From positions 1 to 64,000 of the forward strand of contig JAUJYZ010000182.1 of assembly GCA_033675265.1 (NCBI GenBank): a stretch of DNA of 64,000 nucleotides, read 5' to 3'. Both the position numbers and the translations under genes were made by a program. This stretch comes from Actinostola sp. cb2023. Lineage: Eukaryota > Cnidaria > Anthozoa > Actiniaria > Actinostolidae. The first letter of the stretch is position 1. Every line of letters starts with the position of its first letter. The notes below the pieces were generated by a model that did no database searches, was not told where the DNA came from, and was given only the letters and a program-made list of their open reading frames with translations. Positions 45,621 through 56,430 of the stretch are shown in pieces.

Positions 45621-47448
45621 GCCGCACTCTCTACGTGCAGCCCACCAAGCTGCGTCACCGGGATGAGATCATTCATCGGAGACTACAAAGTCTTAGCCCG
45701 CGTTATCCCTAGATGCGCCTCGGTACTTGCTCCTCTTGAAGATGCCATTGCTGGTCGTCAATCCTCAGACCCCGTAAAGTGGACTGACGAATTAAGCAAG
45801 GACTTTACTACTGCACAAACCTTCCTCTCCTCTAACCGCACCATCACGCTACCTAAACCAAATGACCAACTCTGGATTGTCACTGACGGCGCAGTCGGCA
45901 AACCCGGAATTGGAGCTACCCTCTACATAACACGCGAGGGTAAACTAATCCTGGCAGGTTTCTTTAGCGCCAAACTGCGTGACCGCCAAGTATATTGGTT
46001 GCCATACGAAGTGGCGGCCTTAGCCATAGCCGTAGCAACCAAGCATTTCAGCCCTTACATAATCAATTCCAGGCACAAAGTATCCATCCTCACAGACAGC
46101 AAGCCATGCGTCCAAGCCTTTGAAAAATTATGCCGTGGCGAATTCTCTGCAAGCCCACGCGTTTCAGTCTACTGTCAGCCGATACCAAGCCACCGTCCAA
46201 CATGTTGCAGGCGCAGCCATATTGCCATCCGACCTTGCGAGCCGCGACGCCCCTGACTGCAATGACATGTCCTGTCAAGTTTGCAGCTTTATCAAACAAA
46301 CAGAAGACTCGGTGATAGGACACTTATCAATAGAAGACGTCCTTAAGGGAACATCCAAACTCCCCTTCACAAGCAGAGCTGCCTGGCAATCCATACAAGC
46401 TGAGTGTGCCGACCTTCGCCGCACACACGCTCACCTGACACAAGGGATTCGACCTTCAAAGAAACTAACAAACATCAAAGACATAAAAAGGTATTCGAGT
46501 ATAGCTACCATCGCTAGTGATGGCTTACTTATCGTCCAAGGTAATGAGCCTCTGTCTCCACCAAGGCAACGCATCGTTGTTCCCCGTCAAGTCCAATAAG
46601 GACTCTTGACCGCTCTACACATCAAGCTCGAACACCCATCTCGCCATCAGCTCAGGTCTGCCGCAAACCGCTACTTCTTTGCTCTCGACATGGACAAAGC
46701 CATTGACCATGTGACCAAAAGTTGTCACCCCTGTGCTGCCCTCAAGAAAACACGTGGCTTATCTGCGCGGGAAATGTGGATGCAGCGAGATCAATTCTCA
46801 AACCACCAAATTCCTCTATCTGACCAGGAGCTAGTACACAAGCAACATGACCTACGCAACGCGAATCACCCGTACAGTGAAAAGTCTAAGGCTTCCCTAA
46901 AGAAAGCCATTGACGCTCCTCAGGTCAAAATAGGAGACCTAGTCTATCTATACTCAGATAGAAATACGTCCTGCCCACGAGACAGATACCTTGTAACCTC
47001 AACCGAGGGGGTATGGTGCAATATCCGCAAGTTCACTGGATCTCAACATAGGAAGACCTCCTACTGCGTGAAGGCAAGCGAGTGCTACAAGGTACCCAAC
47101 CAAATGAGCCTCAACCGATCGCCATACCGCACCCCACAGCACGATTCTTCTGACAATGAGTCAACTACCCCAGGTGCACTACCAAGTCCTCCAGAACTCC
47201 CCGAAGTACCACGAGGGATATCCACACCACCCACCCCTCATAGTTACATCCCCACAGACAACTTCCACGAGTTAGTTGCAACCCCTCCTGCAACAGTGGA
47301 CAACGAAAATCATTTGAACACTATCACCGACAACCAAAGCCCTCGAAGCCGCACTTATCTGGACAACCAAGCACCAAGGAAGTCATCACGCCCACATCGC
47401 CTTATCTGGACAACCAAGCACCAAGGAAGTACCCCAACGTTACAATGA
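45621..47448 (+). pseudogene. RNase H and integrase remains of the retrotransposon
   Basis: Begins with the last RT-connection residues ([17 protein letters not shown]). RNase H follows with [19 protein letters not shown], a Glu in [14 protein letters not shown] and [16 protein letters not shown] frameshift near 46150 passes into the frame 46120-46599 ([20 protein letters not shown]). TAA at 46597-46599 interrupts just before the integrase zinc-binding LHIKLEHPSRHQLRS ... CHPCAALKK (His-His-Cys-Cys). The catalytic integrase core is missing after about 46755; the frame resumes at GLSAREMWMQRDQF and ends with a Pro/Ser-rich tail. No function is possible. Confidence 0.8.
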
Positions 47449-47580
47449 CTACATCATGGAATTTTGAACTGTTACCCATTTGACTTTAATTAGAAAACTA
47501 TTCAGTTGTTAATTATCCAGTTTTGTTAAGAGTTCAGCTTACCGTTACCTTAGACGGGAAAAGAAAAGAGAAAGTAGTTG

Positions 47581-47717
47581 CGCCATTACGTCATTATGTC
47601 AGCGGTCTCTTCCGACTGTGCAGGCGCTCTCGGCCGCCATGTTGTTATCATCTCCATGTGCTTTCTAATAAACCTAGTTTACGTTGTGGATTTACCTACT
47701 CTTGTCTAACTTACTGG
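47581..47717 (+). repeat. 3' LTR, 137 bp
   Basis: Matches the two halves of the 5' LTR and preserves the uninterrupted insertion target of the 860-bp element. Host target duplication of the retrotransposon was not resolved. Confidence 0.9.
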
Positions 47718-48261
47718 CGCATGTATTAATTTAATTATATTTTCAAAGATCATACAAGTTTGTACACTCAAGTTCTTGACGTTGAGGTTCTACAGTACCT
47801 AAAAGACAAAATATATAACATTGTAAAAACCACTCATATCGCTCAATGCCTATTAAATTTATTTATTTCTTTGATTAATTTTATTTAGAGATAAACAATG
47901 TATAAACTGTGAGAGCATTATTTTATATTTATGTAGCATTTTGCTCGATTATCTTACATTTACAATAGCAAAATGTTTTACTGATGAGTCACACTTCACA
48001 ACATAAAAGCCCTAAAATTACTGTAGGGCGTAAATAAAGAAATATATAAGCTTATTTCAGAGAAACTTACCATCTAATCGCGATCGAGTGTTCTTCAGTG
48101 TTGCTTTTTCCTTCAAAATATCCGCCATCGATGCCTTTTCCTCTTTCAACCATCTCCAAAATCCAACTTAACTAATGTCTCCCCTTTTCTTCACCAAAAC
48201 AATCTTTTCCTCGTTAATTTTCCCGTCAAATTCGCTGAACAAATGCTCTAAAACATCACCG
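47718..48261. other. Intergenic stretch between retrotransposon and Mutator-like element
   Basis: AT-rich; no ORF above 60 codons, repeat or RNA gene that I can support. Confidence 0.5.
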
Positions 48262-48698
48262 CATGTTTATACTTGCGACTAAAGACAGGAATGGCTCCGC
48301 CATGTTATTGGATCAAAGACAATAGCAACCGAGCCTGACTGGCGACGTCTTCCGAATAAGACTGCCTCGATTTGAATTTCCGAGTTCAACCGAGTACCGC
48401 CGATACGTCACGTCACTGATCTGAATAGTATGGTAAGCTTAATTATTGGACGTATTTTTCCTTTAGTTTGTACTACGTATTTACTTTTGCATATAAGATA
48501 TCATACTTTTAAATGGTATCTTGAATGATTCCTGCCTATGAAATCATTATAAGGTAAGAGAAGATATGAACTATAAATGAAGTCTGCGGAGCCATTCCTG
48601 ACTATAGTCTGTGATACTTTGAATCAAACAGGAATGGCTCCGTTATAGTGCTAAGTTTAAATGTTAATTCTGAACTTATAAAACTCTAAAAATAGTTA

Positions 48699-48979
48699 CA
48701 CCTAATTGCAGAAAGGTTGTCCACCTCGGAAAAGCACATTTACACATTTACACATTTGCACATTTACACATTTGCACTTTTACAAGCGCTGAAATACAAC
48801 TATCCACCTGAAATCTTCTGTATAAGGCCGCAGCATTCTTATGGCAGTATACTTCTACTGAATCTATTGACTCTGGGTTCCACTTGCGCAAAACAAATAT
48901 ACACGTGATGTTGCGAATGTGCAAATGTGTGCAAATGTGTAAATGTGCTTTTCCGGGACAACCTTTCTGCAATTAGGTG
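48699..48979. mobile_element. TA-flanked MITE with CACATTTACACATT arms (copy 1)
   Basis: Outer ends CACCTAATTGCAGAAAGGTT and complement, TA outside both (48697-48698, 48980-48981). Inner arms hold GGTTGTCCACCTCGGAAAAG and tandem CACATTTA, also found in the MITE at 56431-56695, whose outermost 15 bp are different. Confidence 0.85.
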
Positions 48980-49242
48980 TATATCTTCACCAATAATGAT
49001 GATTAACATCTGCATTTGAATTGTCAAACACAAATAATGTGTTACTGTAACTGTATAATTTTAGCTATAATTATTATTTTAATCAGTGATCTCAGTGTCT
49101 TGTTTCAGACGCTTGTTACTATTTGAACATGAACTGCATTGCCATGTATCTGGCTCTTTTTTTATTCCAGCACAGCCCCTGCAAGAATCATGATAAACAT
49201 AGAATAATTAGCTATTTAATAAGTATACTGTACATGTACACC

Positions 49243-49311
49243 TGGGGGGGGGGGGGGGGGGGGGGCTGTAGGTAGGGGGGGTGGTAGGTAGGGGGGGGGG
49301 GGTAGGGGGGG
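49243..49311. repeat. Poly-G and GGTAGGG tract
   Basis: A run of about 23 G followed by GTAGGTAGGGGGGG repeats; strong G-quadruplex potential by eye. Lengths of such runs are unreliable in assemblies. Confidence 0.85.
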
Positions 49312-49530
49312 TATATTTGTATGTCATCACTGCTTTGGTTTAGTTCATATTAGGGTAATTACAGAGGTTATTGGCATTAATTATACATATTAGCAGATGG
49401 CTTACCAATCAAACCAGTTGCCACAGCTTTCACATTCTATCATGTTTGAATTTTTGGCAATGTTACAGCAACTGCATTTCCAGCTTTCTTGAAGTGCATG
49501 AACTGTCAGTCAGAATAAAACATACAAGTC

Positions 49531-49728
<198 letters not shown>

Positions 49729-49942
49729 ATGATATTATCCAACTATATACATAAATCTATGAGTAAAAATAAAAGAGTTGGATAATATAACTTATTAGAC
49801 ATTTTAGTGTGTACTTATGGCTGGACATTTTTACTCAATGACATCTGTTTATTTTGTGTTATTTATAAAAACAAGAGGCTGTGTTGTATCGGTAGATATA
49901 GATACGAGCCAGAGGCAACAAGTTTTGGCCTCAAGTTTTATA

Positions 49943-49944
<2 letters not shown>

Positions 49945-49997
<53 letters not shown>

Positions 49998-50154
49998 GAC
50001 TGATATTTAATAATTGAAACTGAAAGAGGTATTGTAGGTATCAGTAGGAACCGAGTAATATTAATTCCAATATTTCCTATGTGAAGGTCAGTGATGCGAT
50101 ACAAAAACTGAGACCTTTGCATACAGTTCTAGAACTGGTTAACGAAACATGAGT

Positions 50155-50188
<34 letters not shown>
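49945..50188. repeat. Two (AAT)n microsatellites
   Basis: Tracts at 49945-49995 and 50158-50188, separated by about 160 bp of unassigned sequence. The poly-Asn/poly-Ile ORFs are artefacts. Confidence 0.95.
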
Positions 50189-50190
<2 letters not shown>

Positions 50191-50398
50191 GATTTATTAA
50201 ACAGATCCATGTGGATAAATGGCTCTTCCATGTTCAACCAATCACATTGCGCAAAATCATTGCTCAGACAACCAATCAGAATGCTTGGAATATGGCACGG
50301 TCATGGCATGGTACTGTCACTGCATGCATGGCACAAACCGCACCGTAGCTACTTAATTCCCACTTATACGAAAACAACTCATATAATCATATAATTAC

Positions 50399-50590
50399 CT
50401 GCTATCATAATGCATTTCCATGTTTCCTTTGTAAAATGCTGCATTATAAGGGGTAGTTTTTTGTCATTATCTAAAATGTCTGCTGATAATTTGCCAACAT
50501 CAAATTCAGCTTTGTCAATCAGTGTCCCCTTCTCCCTCATGTTTTTGATATCAACAGGTCTTGCAAACCACTTAAGCATTTTGAGCTCAC
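50399..50590 (-). CDS. Possible downstream exon of the Mutator-like element
   Basis: On the minus strand a good acceptor (TTAATAAAATTTCAG) precedes an open frame (LKMLKWFARPVDIKN, then EFDVGKLSADILDND) that ends at a donor (GATAGCAG|GTAATT). The peptide is Lys/Asp-rich with hydrophobic patches and no domain I know. The reading phase needs one base from the preceding exon. It could be the next exon of the element's gene or belong to something else; no further exon was found. Confidence 0.35.
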
Positions 50591-50789
50591 CTGAAATTTT
50601 ATTAATTAAAATATGTCATTTAAAGAAACAACTGTCTCTATAGTAAAATACATGTAGTTGTTACAGATAGTCAAATGAAAACAAAATAATACAATGAAAT
50701 AATTAATATAATATATAATTCATTTGGTTTCATGAAATTAACATAATACTCTGGTGCATGTACATGTGTGTATTGGTGCTTGTATTACT

Positions 50790-51234
50790 AAAAAGAAGTC
50801 TTCCTTTGCCAAGTCATAACCCTCCTCTGCCACCTCTCCTTGGAGTTTGTAGTACAGAATAGGGTTTTCGAAGTCTGTGGAGTCTTTCCACTCTTGTATC
50901 CAAGCAAGAACACTTTGTTGGTCGTTGGGGTGACGATGAACTTCATTGAGGCCAAATGCACGCTGAATATTGTGGAGATCTTTTCTCTCAATGAGGTGAT
51001 GCCTCTGAAATTCAGCGGTAACGCTTTCTCTTACATCGTCCAATATTCTATCTCTGGTAACGCCTTGTTTTATCTTTGCTGCAATTTCCTCACGTTTCAC
51101 TTTTGAAAGCCTTAGGTGTTCCAGTTGGTGCTGATGTCCATAATGTGTATGGCAAACATTAGCCACAATATTCTTATCGTCATAAATAGTAACTGTTATA
51201 GTTGCAGTACAGTTGCACTCTATTTTGCAGCTAC
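50790..51234 (-). CDS. MULE/CARF-like N-terminal region, exon B
   Basis: Acceptor AGCTAG|GTAGCTGC at 51234 gives GSCKIECNCTATITV in phase with exon A. It then encodes CHTHYGHQHQLEHLRLS, a Cys/His cluster, and a helical part (REEIAAKIKQGVTRDRILDD; LIERKDLHNIQRAFGL; SVLAWIQEW; PILYYKLQGE). This order is familiar from animal MULE-type transposase-like proteins and the related calcium-responsive transcription factor (CARF) family, upstream of the DDE core. The frame runs open to about 50741 but loses similarity after DLAKEDFFLVIQ; TTTTTA|GTAATA near 50790 is a possible donor. The expected catalytic Asp block does not follow in the window. Confidence 0.65.
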
Positions 51235-51380
51235 CTAGCTGTAGAAGTTGAGAAAAACAACAAAGTCTAATAATTGTAGCATCCTACGGTTGGTTACCAG
51301 ATATAATTTATACTGAAATAAAGTTATTGATTGATGGATGGTTCGAAAAAACTGTATAACAACCAAGCAGAAATGATTAC

Positions 51381-51554
51381 CTTGTGATTTCATTCTGCGC
51401 TTTCCAGTCTTTTCTTTTGCTGGCTTGTAGGTACCACCCCGATTACATTGAAAGTATTGCACTTTTAAACCCTTGTCATTTTTCTTGTCTCCGGTTGATT
51501 TTATGAAGGAGCACTCTTCGGCTTCTTCTACCGTGTTTTTCCAGCGTTCGAATT
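51381..51554 (-). CDS. MULE/CARF-like N-terminal region, exon A
   Basis: Acceptor GGTATAG|AATTCG and donor CACAAG|GTAATC are both consensus. It encodes EFERWKNTVEEAEECSFIKS and YFQCNRGGTYKP, ending GKRRMKSQ, the FLYWCH/CARF-like block that starts such proteins. Phases agree with the C2H2 exon upstream (G|AA) and with exon B downstream (G|GT), strong internal evidence that the three were spliced into one mRNA. Likely DNA binding. Confidence 0.7.
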
Positions 51555-51612
51555 CTATACCAAGAACAAGCAAAGCAAACACGTATTTCAGATATCTAAT
51601 ATTTATAATATA

Positions 51613-51824
51613 CAGCTATTTCAAAAAATTTTGAATACTGCATACTGAATAGTGCATTCCAAGACCAAAGGGCATTGTGGGTCTCGTTAAATATAAATAT
51701 AAAAATAAAATAAATTATTGTTATTTATTTTACTTTAGAAAATAAATACATGAGACCCAAAATGCATTTCGGTCTTGTAATACACTATTTAGTATGCAGT
51801 ATTCAACGGTTTTTTTAATAGCTG
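51613..51824. mobile_element. TA-flanked MITE, CAGCTATTTC family (copy 3), intronic
   Basis: CAGCTATTTCAAAAAA at the left and AATAGCTG at the right with TA outside both. Inner arms (ACTGCATACTGAATAGTGCA, CATTGTGGGTCTCGT) match copy 4 only. Lies in the intron between the C2H2 exon and exon A. Confidence 0.8.
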
Positions 51825-51923
51825 TAGATGTGTAGAAATATTACCCACACCAGTGTGCGCAAAGTCGAACGCATGGTATTTTTCTGATTATAAAATTACT
51901 ATCATAAAACTGACTAGCATTCT

Positions 51924-52079
51924 GGCCCCGGTTGCATGAAAGATGGTTAGCGCTATCCACCGGATAAGTCCTATCCAACCATAACATGTAAATGCAGTCA
52001 TCCAATAAATATTAATTGTATTCGTTGGAGAGGACTTATCCGGTCGATAGCGCTGACCACCTTTCGTGCAACCGGGGCC
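51924..52079. mobile_element. Hairpin MITE with GGCCCCGGTTGCA ends, intronic
   Basis: GGCCCCGGTTGCATGAAAGA and TTTCGTGCAACCGGGGCC are complementary. Inner arms have AGCGCTATCCACCGGATAAG and its complement; stem about 60 bp. Confidence 0.8.
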
Positions 52080-52253
52080 TGATCGGCTGAGGCGCGTGCA
52101 GTATGAGAGCACAGTGCAGCGTTTTGTTTGTGTAGTCTTTCTTAAACGTATTTTATAACATAAATAATAACACCTCTCTCGTCTTCTGCCAATCCTTGTG
52201 TGCTCTATAACTAACTGCACAGTGCACGCTCACGCATTTTATACATGTTTATA

Positions 52254-52531
52254 CAGCTATTTCAAAAAACGTTGATACTGAATAATAGTGTATTCCAAGA
52301 CCGAAATGCATTTTGGGACTCTTGTAATATTGTCTAAAGTAATATAAATAATAACATTTGATTAGATTTTTTGTGTCTTCCATCAGAAACAATATACTAG
52401 CTCCATATGGCGAACAAATCGCTGTATATTTACTTTTTATTTCAAAATAACGAGGCCCACAATGCCCTTTGGTCTTGGAATGCACTATTCAGTATGCAGT
52501 ATTCAGTTTTCAACGTTTTTTGAAATAGCTG
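52254..52531. mobile_element. TA-flanked MITE, CAGCTATTTC family (copy 4), intronic
   Basis: CAGCTATTTCAAAAAACGTT and complement, TA on both sides (52252-52253, 52532-52533). Arms contain TGCAGTATTCAG, GAATGCACTATTCAG and CCAAGACCGAAATGC. Same intron as copy 3. Confidence 0.85.
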
Positions 52532-52734
52532 TATTTCTTCAATCAAATTTTACGTTCTGTTATCCATAACAAGCGTTCTAAAATCACAAAAGTCTAACCC
52601 CCATCCACTGCTATTTCTAAGCATCTCGTGGCCTTTTACAAATATGGGAGTACACAGCAAATTCTCAAAATATAAAACCTATACGCACCTTAAAAATGAA
52701 ATATTAGTACGATACTTAGGCCGGGTATACTCAC

Positions 52735-53087
52735 CCACATAGCTTGAAAACTGTACTGTATTTGACTTGAAAATAATACTATGGCACTTGGAAAGGTGTT
52801 GACGCAAGTCTCCAATTCGATAGCATCGAAAAGAGCAATGCAGACAAGTATAATTGCCGTTTTCCGATGTATGTAGCGTTGCGGCGACATCCGTTGACTT
52901 GTGCCGTCTTTTCATGTGGCGCTTGAGGTTGAATAGCTTGAGAAATGTTACCTTACATTCGGGACACTTGAATACCTTTTTGGTCAGTTTTGGCCCCGTC
53001 TTATCGACTTGTTTTGGTGCTCGAGGTTCTGTTTCAAGGCTGTTTTCGTCTTCGGGGTTAGATGGTGGTAGAATACACTCAGGGGGG
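52735..53087 (-). CDS. Two C2H2 zinc fingers, C-terminal part of the protease exon
   Basis: Finger 1 FKCPECKVTFLKLFNLKRHM...H and finger 2 YTCLHCSFRCYRIGDLRQHL...H both have Cys-x2-Cys-x12-His-x4-His. An acidic/Pro linker (ECILPPSNPEDENS) precedes. The exon ends at donor TATGTGG|GTGAGT (last base 52735), in phase with exon A. Upstream the frame overlaps the end of the Ulp1 frame; a one-base change in the C6 run near 53088-53093 would unite both, so they were probably one polypeptide. Likely role: sequence-specific binding, perhaps to the element's own ends (inference). Confidence 0.7.
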
Positions 53088-54069
53088 AGGTCGTTTAATT
53101 TGGTCGTCTTGTAAAGGTATTTGTTCTTGATTTGTTGGGTAAATGTGAGAAAAATGTGTTGCTGGTAGTACGTATCGGACATCAACTTCCTTATCAGCAA
53201 ACCAAGCCATTAGGACGCGACGGAGATAGACGGCATACTGTGTTGGGTTTGTTAGGTGTTCTACGGAAAATGGTTGTTTTTCTGAGTCATTATTGGCAGT
53301 CTTGTTTACAATGTCTATATATAGAGGATACGCAAAACACGACACTGCGGCCATCACTAGTGAAATGACTCCACACACACTAGAACACTTCTGGAGCGGG
53401 AACAATGGCGCACAAGTGCTGACACAGGTATGGTTGCCTGCAGAAGTTTTTTTTGCGGTAGAATCATGGCAGAAGTTCTTCTGGTAATCGAGGATTGAGT
53501 GATCCCAAAAAGCTTTAACAAATACTCCAATGTTTTCAATGAGCTTTTCAGGGATTGGCCAGCCCATGGAATCTCCATATGTTAGCACGCTAGTGGTACT
53601 GTCCAAGTGACAGGTGGTCCAGTGCGACCCCTGAAGGCCATCTCTACCCAAAAAGGTTTTCCCATCTTTTAACCCGACATTTATCAAGAAAATAATTTGT
53701 CTAGGTATGCCGCATTCTTTGATGCGCTTCTGCGAAAGTCTTTTAATATTCCTTGTCTGGTTTATATAGACACAGAAAGTTTCTCTCTGTGCCTGATTTA
53801 TTTTTTCAGCGATCCAATACATATGGTCTGATGAGAGCCATCGGGTGCAACAGTCTTGCCAGCTCATCAGGAGCAATGCCATACCCTGCGATATCTTTAT
53901 CATACGGACTTGTATGGATAAGTTCCTGAAACCGACAAACCGCATTCTCGGATGGCTTGCTTTCGACGCACTTTGGTGTGTCATACGGCACAGAAAACCA
54001 ATTTAATTCCTGCTCCACTCCCTGGGCAATCTCTTTGACTCTATAAATCTTTGATATATTATTTAACGA
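53079..54069 (-). pseudogene. Ulp1/C48-type cysteine protease of the Mutator-like element
   Basis: C48 proteases cut SUMO or other ubiquitin-like tails. Visible in order: RWLSSDHMYWIAEKINQAQ, equivalent to the WLND-type start; RQIIFLINVG; catalytic His in GSHWTTCHLD; Asp in YGDSMGWP; Gln in PLQKCSSV; and Cys in VCGVISLVMAAVSC, where the usual Asp before Cys is Val. A tail (YAVYLRRVLMAWF) follows. All four catalytic positions are thus present. The upstream part reads KEIAQGVEQELNWFSVPYD and APDELARLLHP in another frame; a one-base shift near 53843 joins it to RWLSSD. ORF ends are at 53079 (frame 1) and 53806-54018 (frame 2). It is broken in this copy unless the shifts are assembly errors. Confidence 0.7.
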
Positions 54070-54468
54070 TTATATATCGTAAAGCATCTTTACACGTCGG
54101 CCTAACGAGCATTCGATGTACGTAAAGCCTGCGTTCTCCTTTCGCTCCCTTTTTTCAAGATCTACTTTCAAAGTACTTAGACAGCTTAGTGGAGGAACCA
54201 AACTTGCAGTGAATATGTCTTCCACATCTTTTCGCTTAACAGAGGAGACGATCTTTACTAATGTAAGTTTTCGTGTCGTTGGATAGCGCAGCTCAAGTGC
54301 CGACATCCTGCTCAGACCGCTTGCAAAACCTTGAGCAAACGAGAGACTTTTTTGTTTTGCTTCTTTGATCTGAAATTGAATGTGATTGTAGAGTTGAATG
54401 ACAATGACGCCTTTGAGAGATAAGACCATTTGTATGTTGGATAATAAACTCACCTTTATTCCAATCAT
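54070..54468 (-). pseudogene. N-terminal part of the protease gene, with short first exon
   Basis: ATG at 54468 gives MIGIK, then a consensus donor (AAAG|GTGAGT). An acceptor (TTCAATTTCAG) at 54371 resumes with IKEAKQKSLSFAQG. The 84-base intron keeps phase 0 and has no stop, so retention would also be translatable. The exon continues as KLTLVKIVSSVKRKDVEDIF and a Lys/Glu-rich stretch to TAA at 54070-54072. Beyond that stop the same frame stays open into the protease (NNISKIYRVKEIAQG), so the TAA looks like a nonsense mutation. No domain recognised in this part. Confidence 0.55.
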
Positions 54469-54479
54469 TGTTGTTTAGA

Positions 54480-55056
54480 TAACTCAGGAAGACGGAAACG
54501 TTTCACTTCTGGGCAGACTATAAAAATGTTTGGAAGTTGGTCATTATTGGGGTTTTAATTTTAGCACTTAGCCATCTCAGGGAAAACCCCTGTTACGTCA
54601 GCTTTCCATCAATCAATTCTAAATCTAGACATGGAGCCTGAAGGCAGGCTAATCTGTTTGAGTACTTTTAAGAGATCAATCCTTCAGTCAAATAAATCAA
54701 TGTATATTTTCTTCATTTTGGAAGTTTTGTGCTTGAGAACAGCTCTAACTATTCTCAGGGAATTCTCAGGTGATATAAAGCCGGTTCAGACGTCGACGGT
54801 CGTGAACGCGGGAATTCACCAGAACTGATATAATCCCATAGAAAATACTAATAAAGCTCACTTACCTGTATAATCTAAGGCAATAGAATAAAAAATAGAA
54901 TGTTGCTTGTTGTAATCGAAAAACCTTTTAAAGCAATCAGTAAAAAAGCTTATAAACAATTATTTGATTTCCCGCCCTTTCGCAACTAACAATAGATCCA
55001 GGGTCAAAAGATCGAGAGACACTCGGAAAATCTTCGTTAGTCATGCGCGGTTGAAC
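54480..55056. other. 5' region of the element's gene
   Basis: Between the first ATG and the right TIR. Likely promoter and 5' UTR by position; no TATA box assigned. The 65-codon plus ORF (54631-54828) has no support. Confidence 0.4.
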
Positions 55057-55188
55057 TCGGTTGAACTCGGAAATTCAAATCGAGGCAGTCTTATTCGGAA
55101 GACTTCGCCAGTCAGGCTCGGTTGCTATTGTCTTTGATCCAATAACATGGCGGAGCCATTCCTGTCTTTAGTCGCAAGTCATGTTTAT

Positions 55189-55584
55189 ACAGGCCGCCAT
55201 TTTGTTCTACGTTCATGCGCTAAACCGCTGGCCAATTTGTCTGGCGGATACGGCGATTTTTGAAGCTTCTGGGCCCGGCGTGAATAGTCCCTTTTCGCGC
55301 GCGCGTTCACAGATCCCGTTGTAAAACCGCTGTACATATTGACATCAGACGCATTTGTACAGGTTAGCCTCGAGTCAGTGTAAATTATTCACAAATATCA
55401 ACAAGAACACGAAGAAATGTTGACATGAAACAATAGAAATATTTTTGAATTGCACGGACTGGTTTCTGAATCGAGACTAAGCCTGTACAAATGCGTCTTT
55501 TGTCAAGGACAGCGGTCATCTCTACACAACGCGAAACTGGAGTATTTGAGCTCATAGAAAACGAGAACGAGTAGTCTAATTGTT
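55189..55584. other. Intergenic stretch, no gene seen
   Basis: GACGCATTTGTACAGG (55349-55364) and CCTGTACAAATGCGTC (55483-55498) are inverted, marking a possible hairpin MITE of about 150 bp. Otherwise nothing supported. Confidence 0.5.
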
Positions 55585-55768
55585 TTAGTAGAAACCAACT
55601 AGCATACTACCTTCGATTTATACCAATATTTATTGAGTTTTCGCTTTGTTTTTTGTTCAAAACGCCGGCTTTTTCGCTACTCACTATCTATCACTCAATA
55701 GATAGTGAGTATGTTAGCCAATCAGATTGCAGGATTGGTGATAGTATGCTAGTTGGTTTCTACTAATA
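55585..55768. mobile_element. Small MITE
   Basis: TTAGTAGAAACCAACTAGCA and TGCTAGTTGGTTTCTACTAA are perfect complements. The centre has the palindrome ACTCACTATCTATCACTCAA...TAGTGAGT. Confidence 0.8.
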
Positions 55769-55796
55769 CATAATAGATGACCATAGATCAGTTCTA

Positions 55797-55971
55797 CAGT
55801 GGAATCTCGAGTTCTCGAACCCTCGATTGGTTCTTTAAACTCCCGATAACTCAGCGAACCAAATATATCAGTTTCCCTCGGATTGTAGACTATCTTGCTG
55901 TACTTTTACCTTCGATAACTCGAACCACTCGATACTGATTCGATCCTTTTTCTGGTTATCGGATTCCACTG
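55797..55971. mobile_element. Pogo/Tigger-like MITE, TA target
   Basis: Ends CAGTGGAATC and GATTCCACTG with TA outside both. The CAGTGGAATCTCGAGTTCTC style with GATAACTCG repeats is typical of pogo-type (Tc1/mariner) TIRs. 175 bp, non-coding. Confidence 0.8.
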
Positions 55972-56050
55972 TATTTGAAATTCATCATTGATTATTCTTC
56001 CCCATGGCATTTTAAAATTTCCCAGAATTCCTTTTGGCCGTAGCTTTTGA

Positions 56051-56220
56051 AGGAATGGTCAACGCTCAGCGATGCACGCGGGAGGCTGCTAAGCACGAGA
56101 GAAGCGTAAGAGTCGCACGGCGAGGCGTAGCCGAGTGCGACTCTAGCTTATTGAGTGCTTAGCAGCCGACCAAGTGCATCCATAACTCGATGGACGCACA
56201 GCTGAAGCGTTGACCATTTC
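56051..56220. mobile_element. Foldback MITE
   Basis: GGAATGGTCAACGCTCAGCG pairs with GCGTTGACCATTTC, and inner GGCTGCTAAGCAC pairs with GTGCTTAGCAGCC. The loop is GC-rich (GGCGAGGCGTAGCCGAG). Confidence 0.75.
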
Positions 56221-56222
56221 TT

Positions 56223-56390
56223 TTATAACATAGTCACTGCAAATTCAAATAAAGCAATTTTATTTTCCAATTGATTTCAGAGCGCGTGCTATGGCGAAGA
56301 CGTGAGCGTGCGTCCATTGAGTTATGGATGCACACTCGCGCACGCTAATTAGCCAATTAGAGCGCGCGTTATATCAATGCTATGTTATAA
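56223..56390. mobile_element. MITE with TTATAACATAG ends
   Basis: TTATAACATAG at the left and CTATGTTATAA at the right; inner GCGTGCGTCCATTGAGTTAT/GGATGCACACTCGCGCACGC arms partly complementary. Directly abuts the preceding foldback. Confidence 0.65.
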
Positions 56391-56430
56391 CATGATTTTC
56401 AACCCGACAACGATTATGCAATTAGCTATA

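Larger units (their letters stand above)
41389..47717 (+). mobile_element. Degenerate Ty3/Gypsy-like LTR retrotransposon
   Basis: Two 137-bp LTRs (the 5' one enlarged by a nested element) bracket Gag-protease, RNase H and integrase remains in Gypsy order. A purine tract (GGGAAAAGAAAAGAGAAAG) directly precedes the 3' LTR, and a GTGGTGGCAGCGACGATCC leader follows the 5' LTR. It is dead: Gag frameshift, reverse transcriptase missing, RNase H frameshift, stop in the integrase zinc region and deletion of the integrase core. BEL/Pao has the same domain order, but the RNase H wording is Gypsy-like. Confidence 0.85.

Noticed and set aside
41389..47717. BEL/Pao assignment of the retrotransposon
   Set aside because: Domain order would fit, but the RNase H and integrase zinc-region wording is Gypsy-like; the missing RT prevents a firm test.
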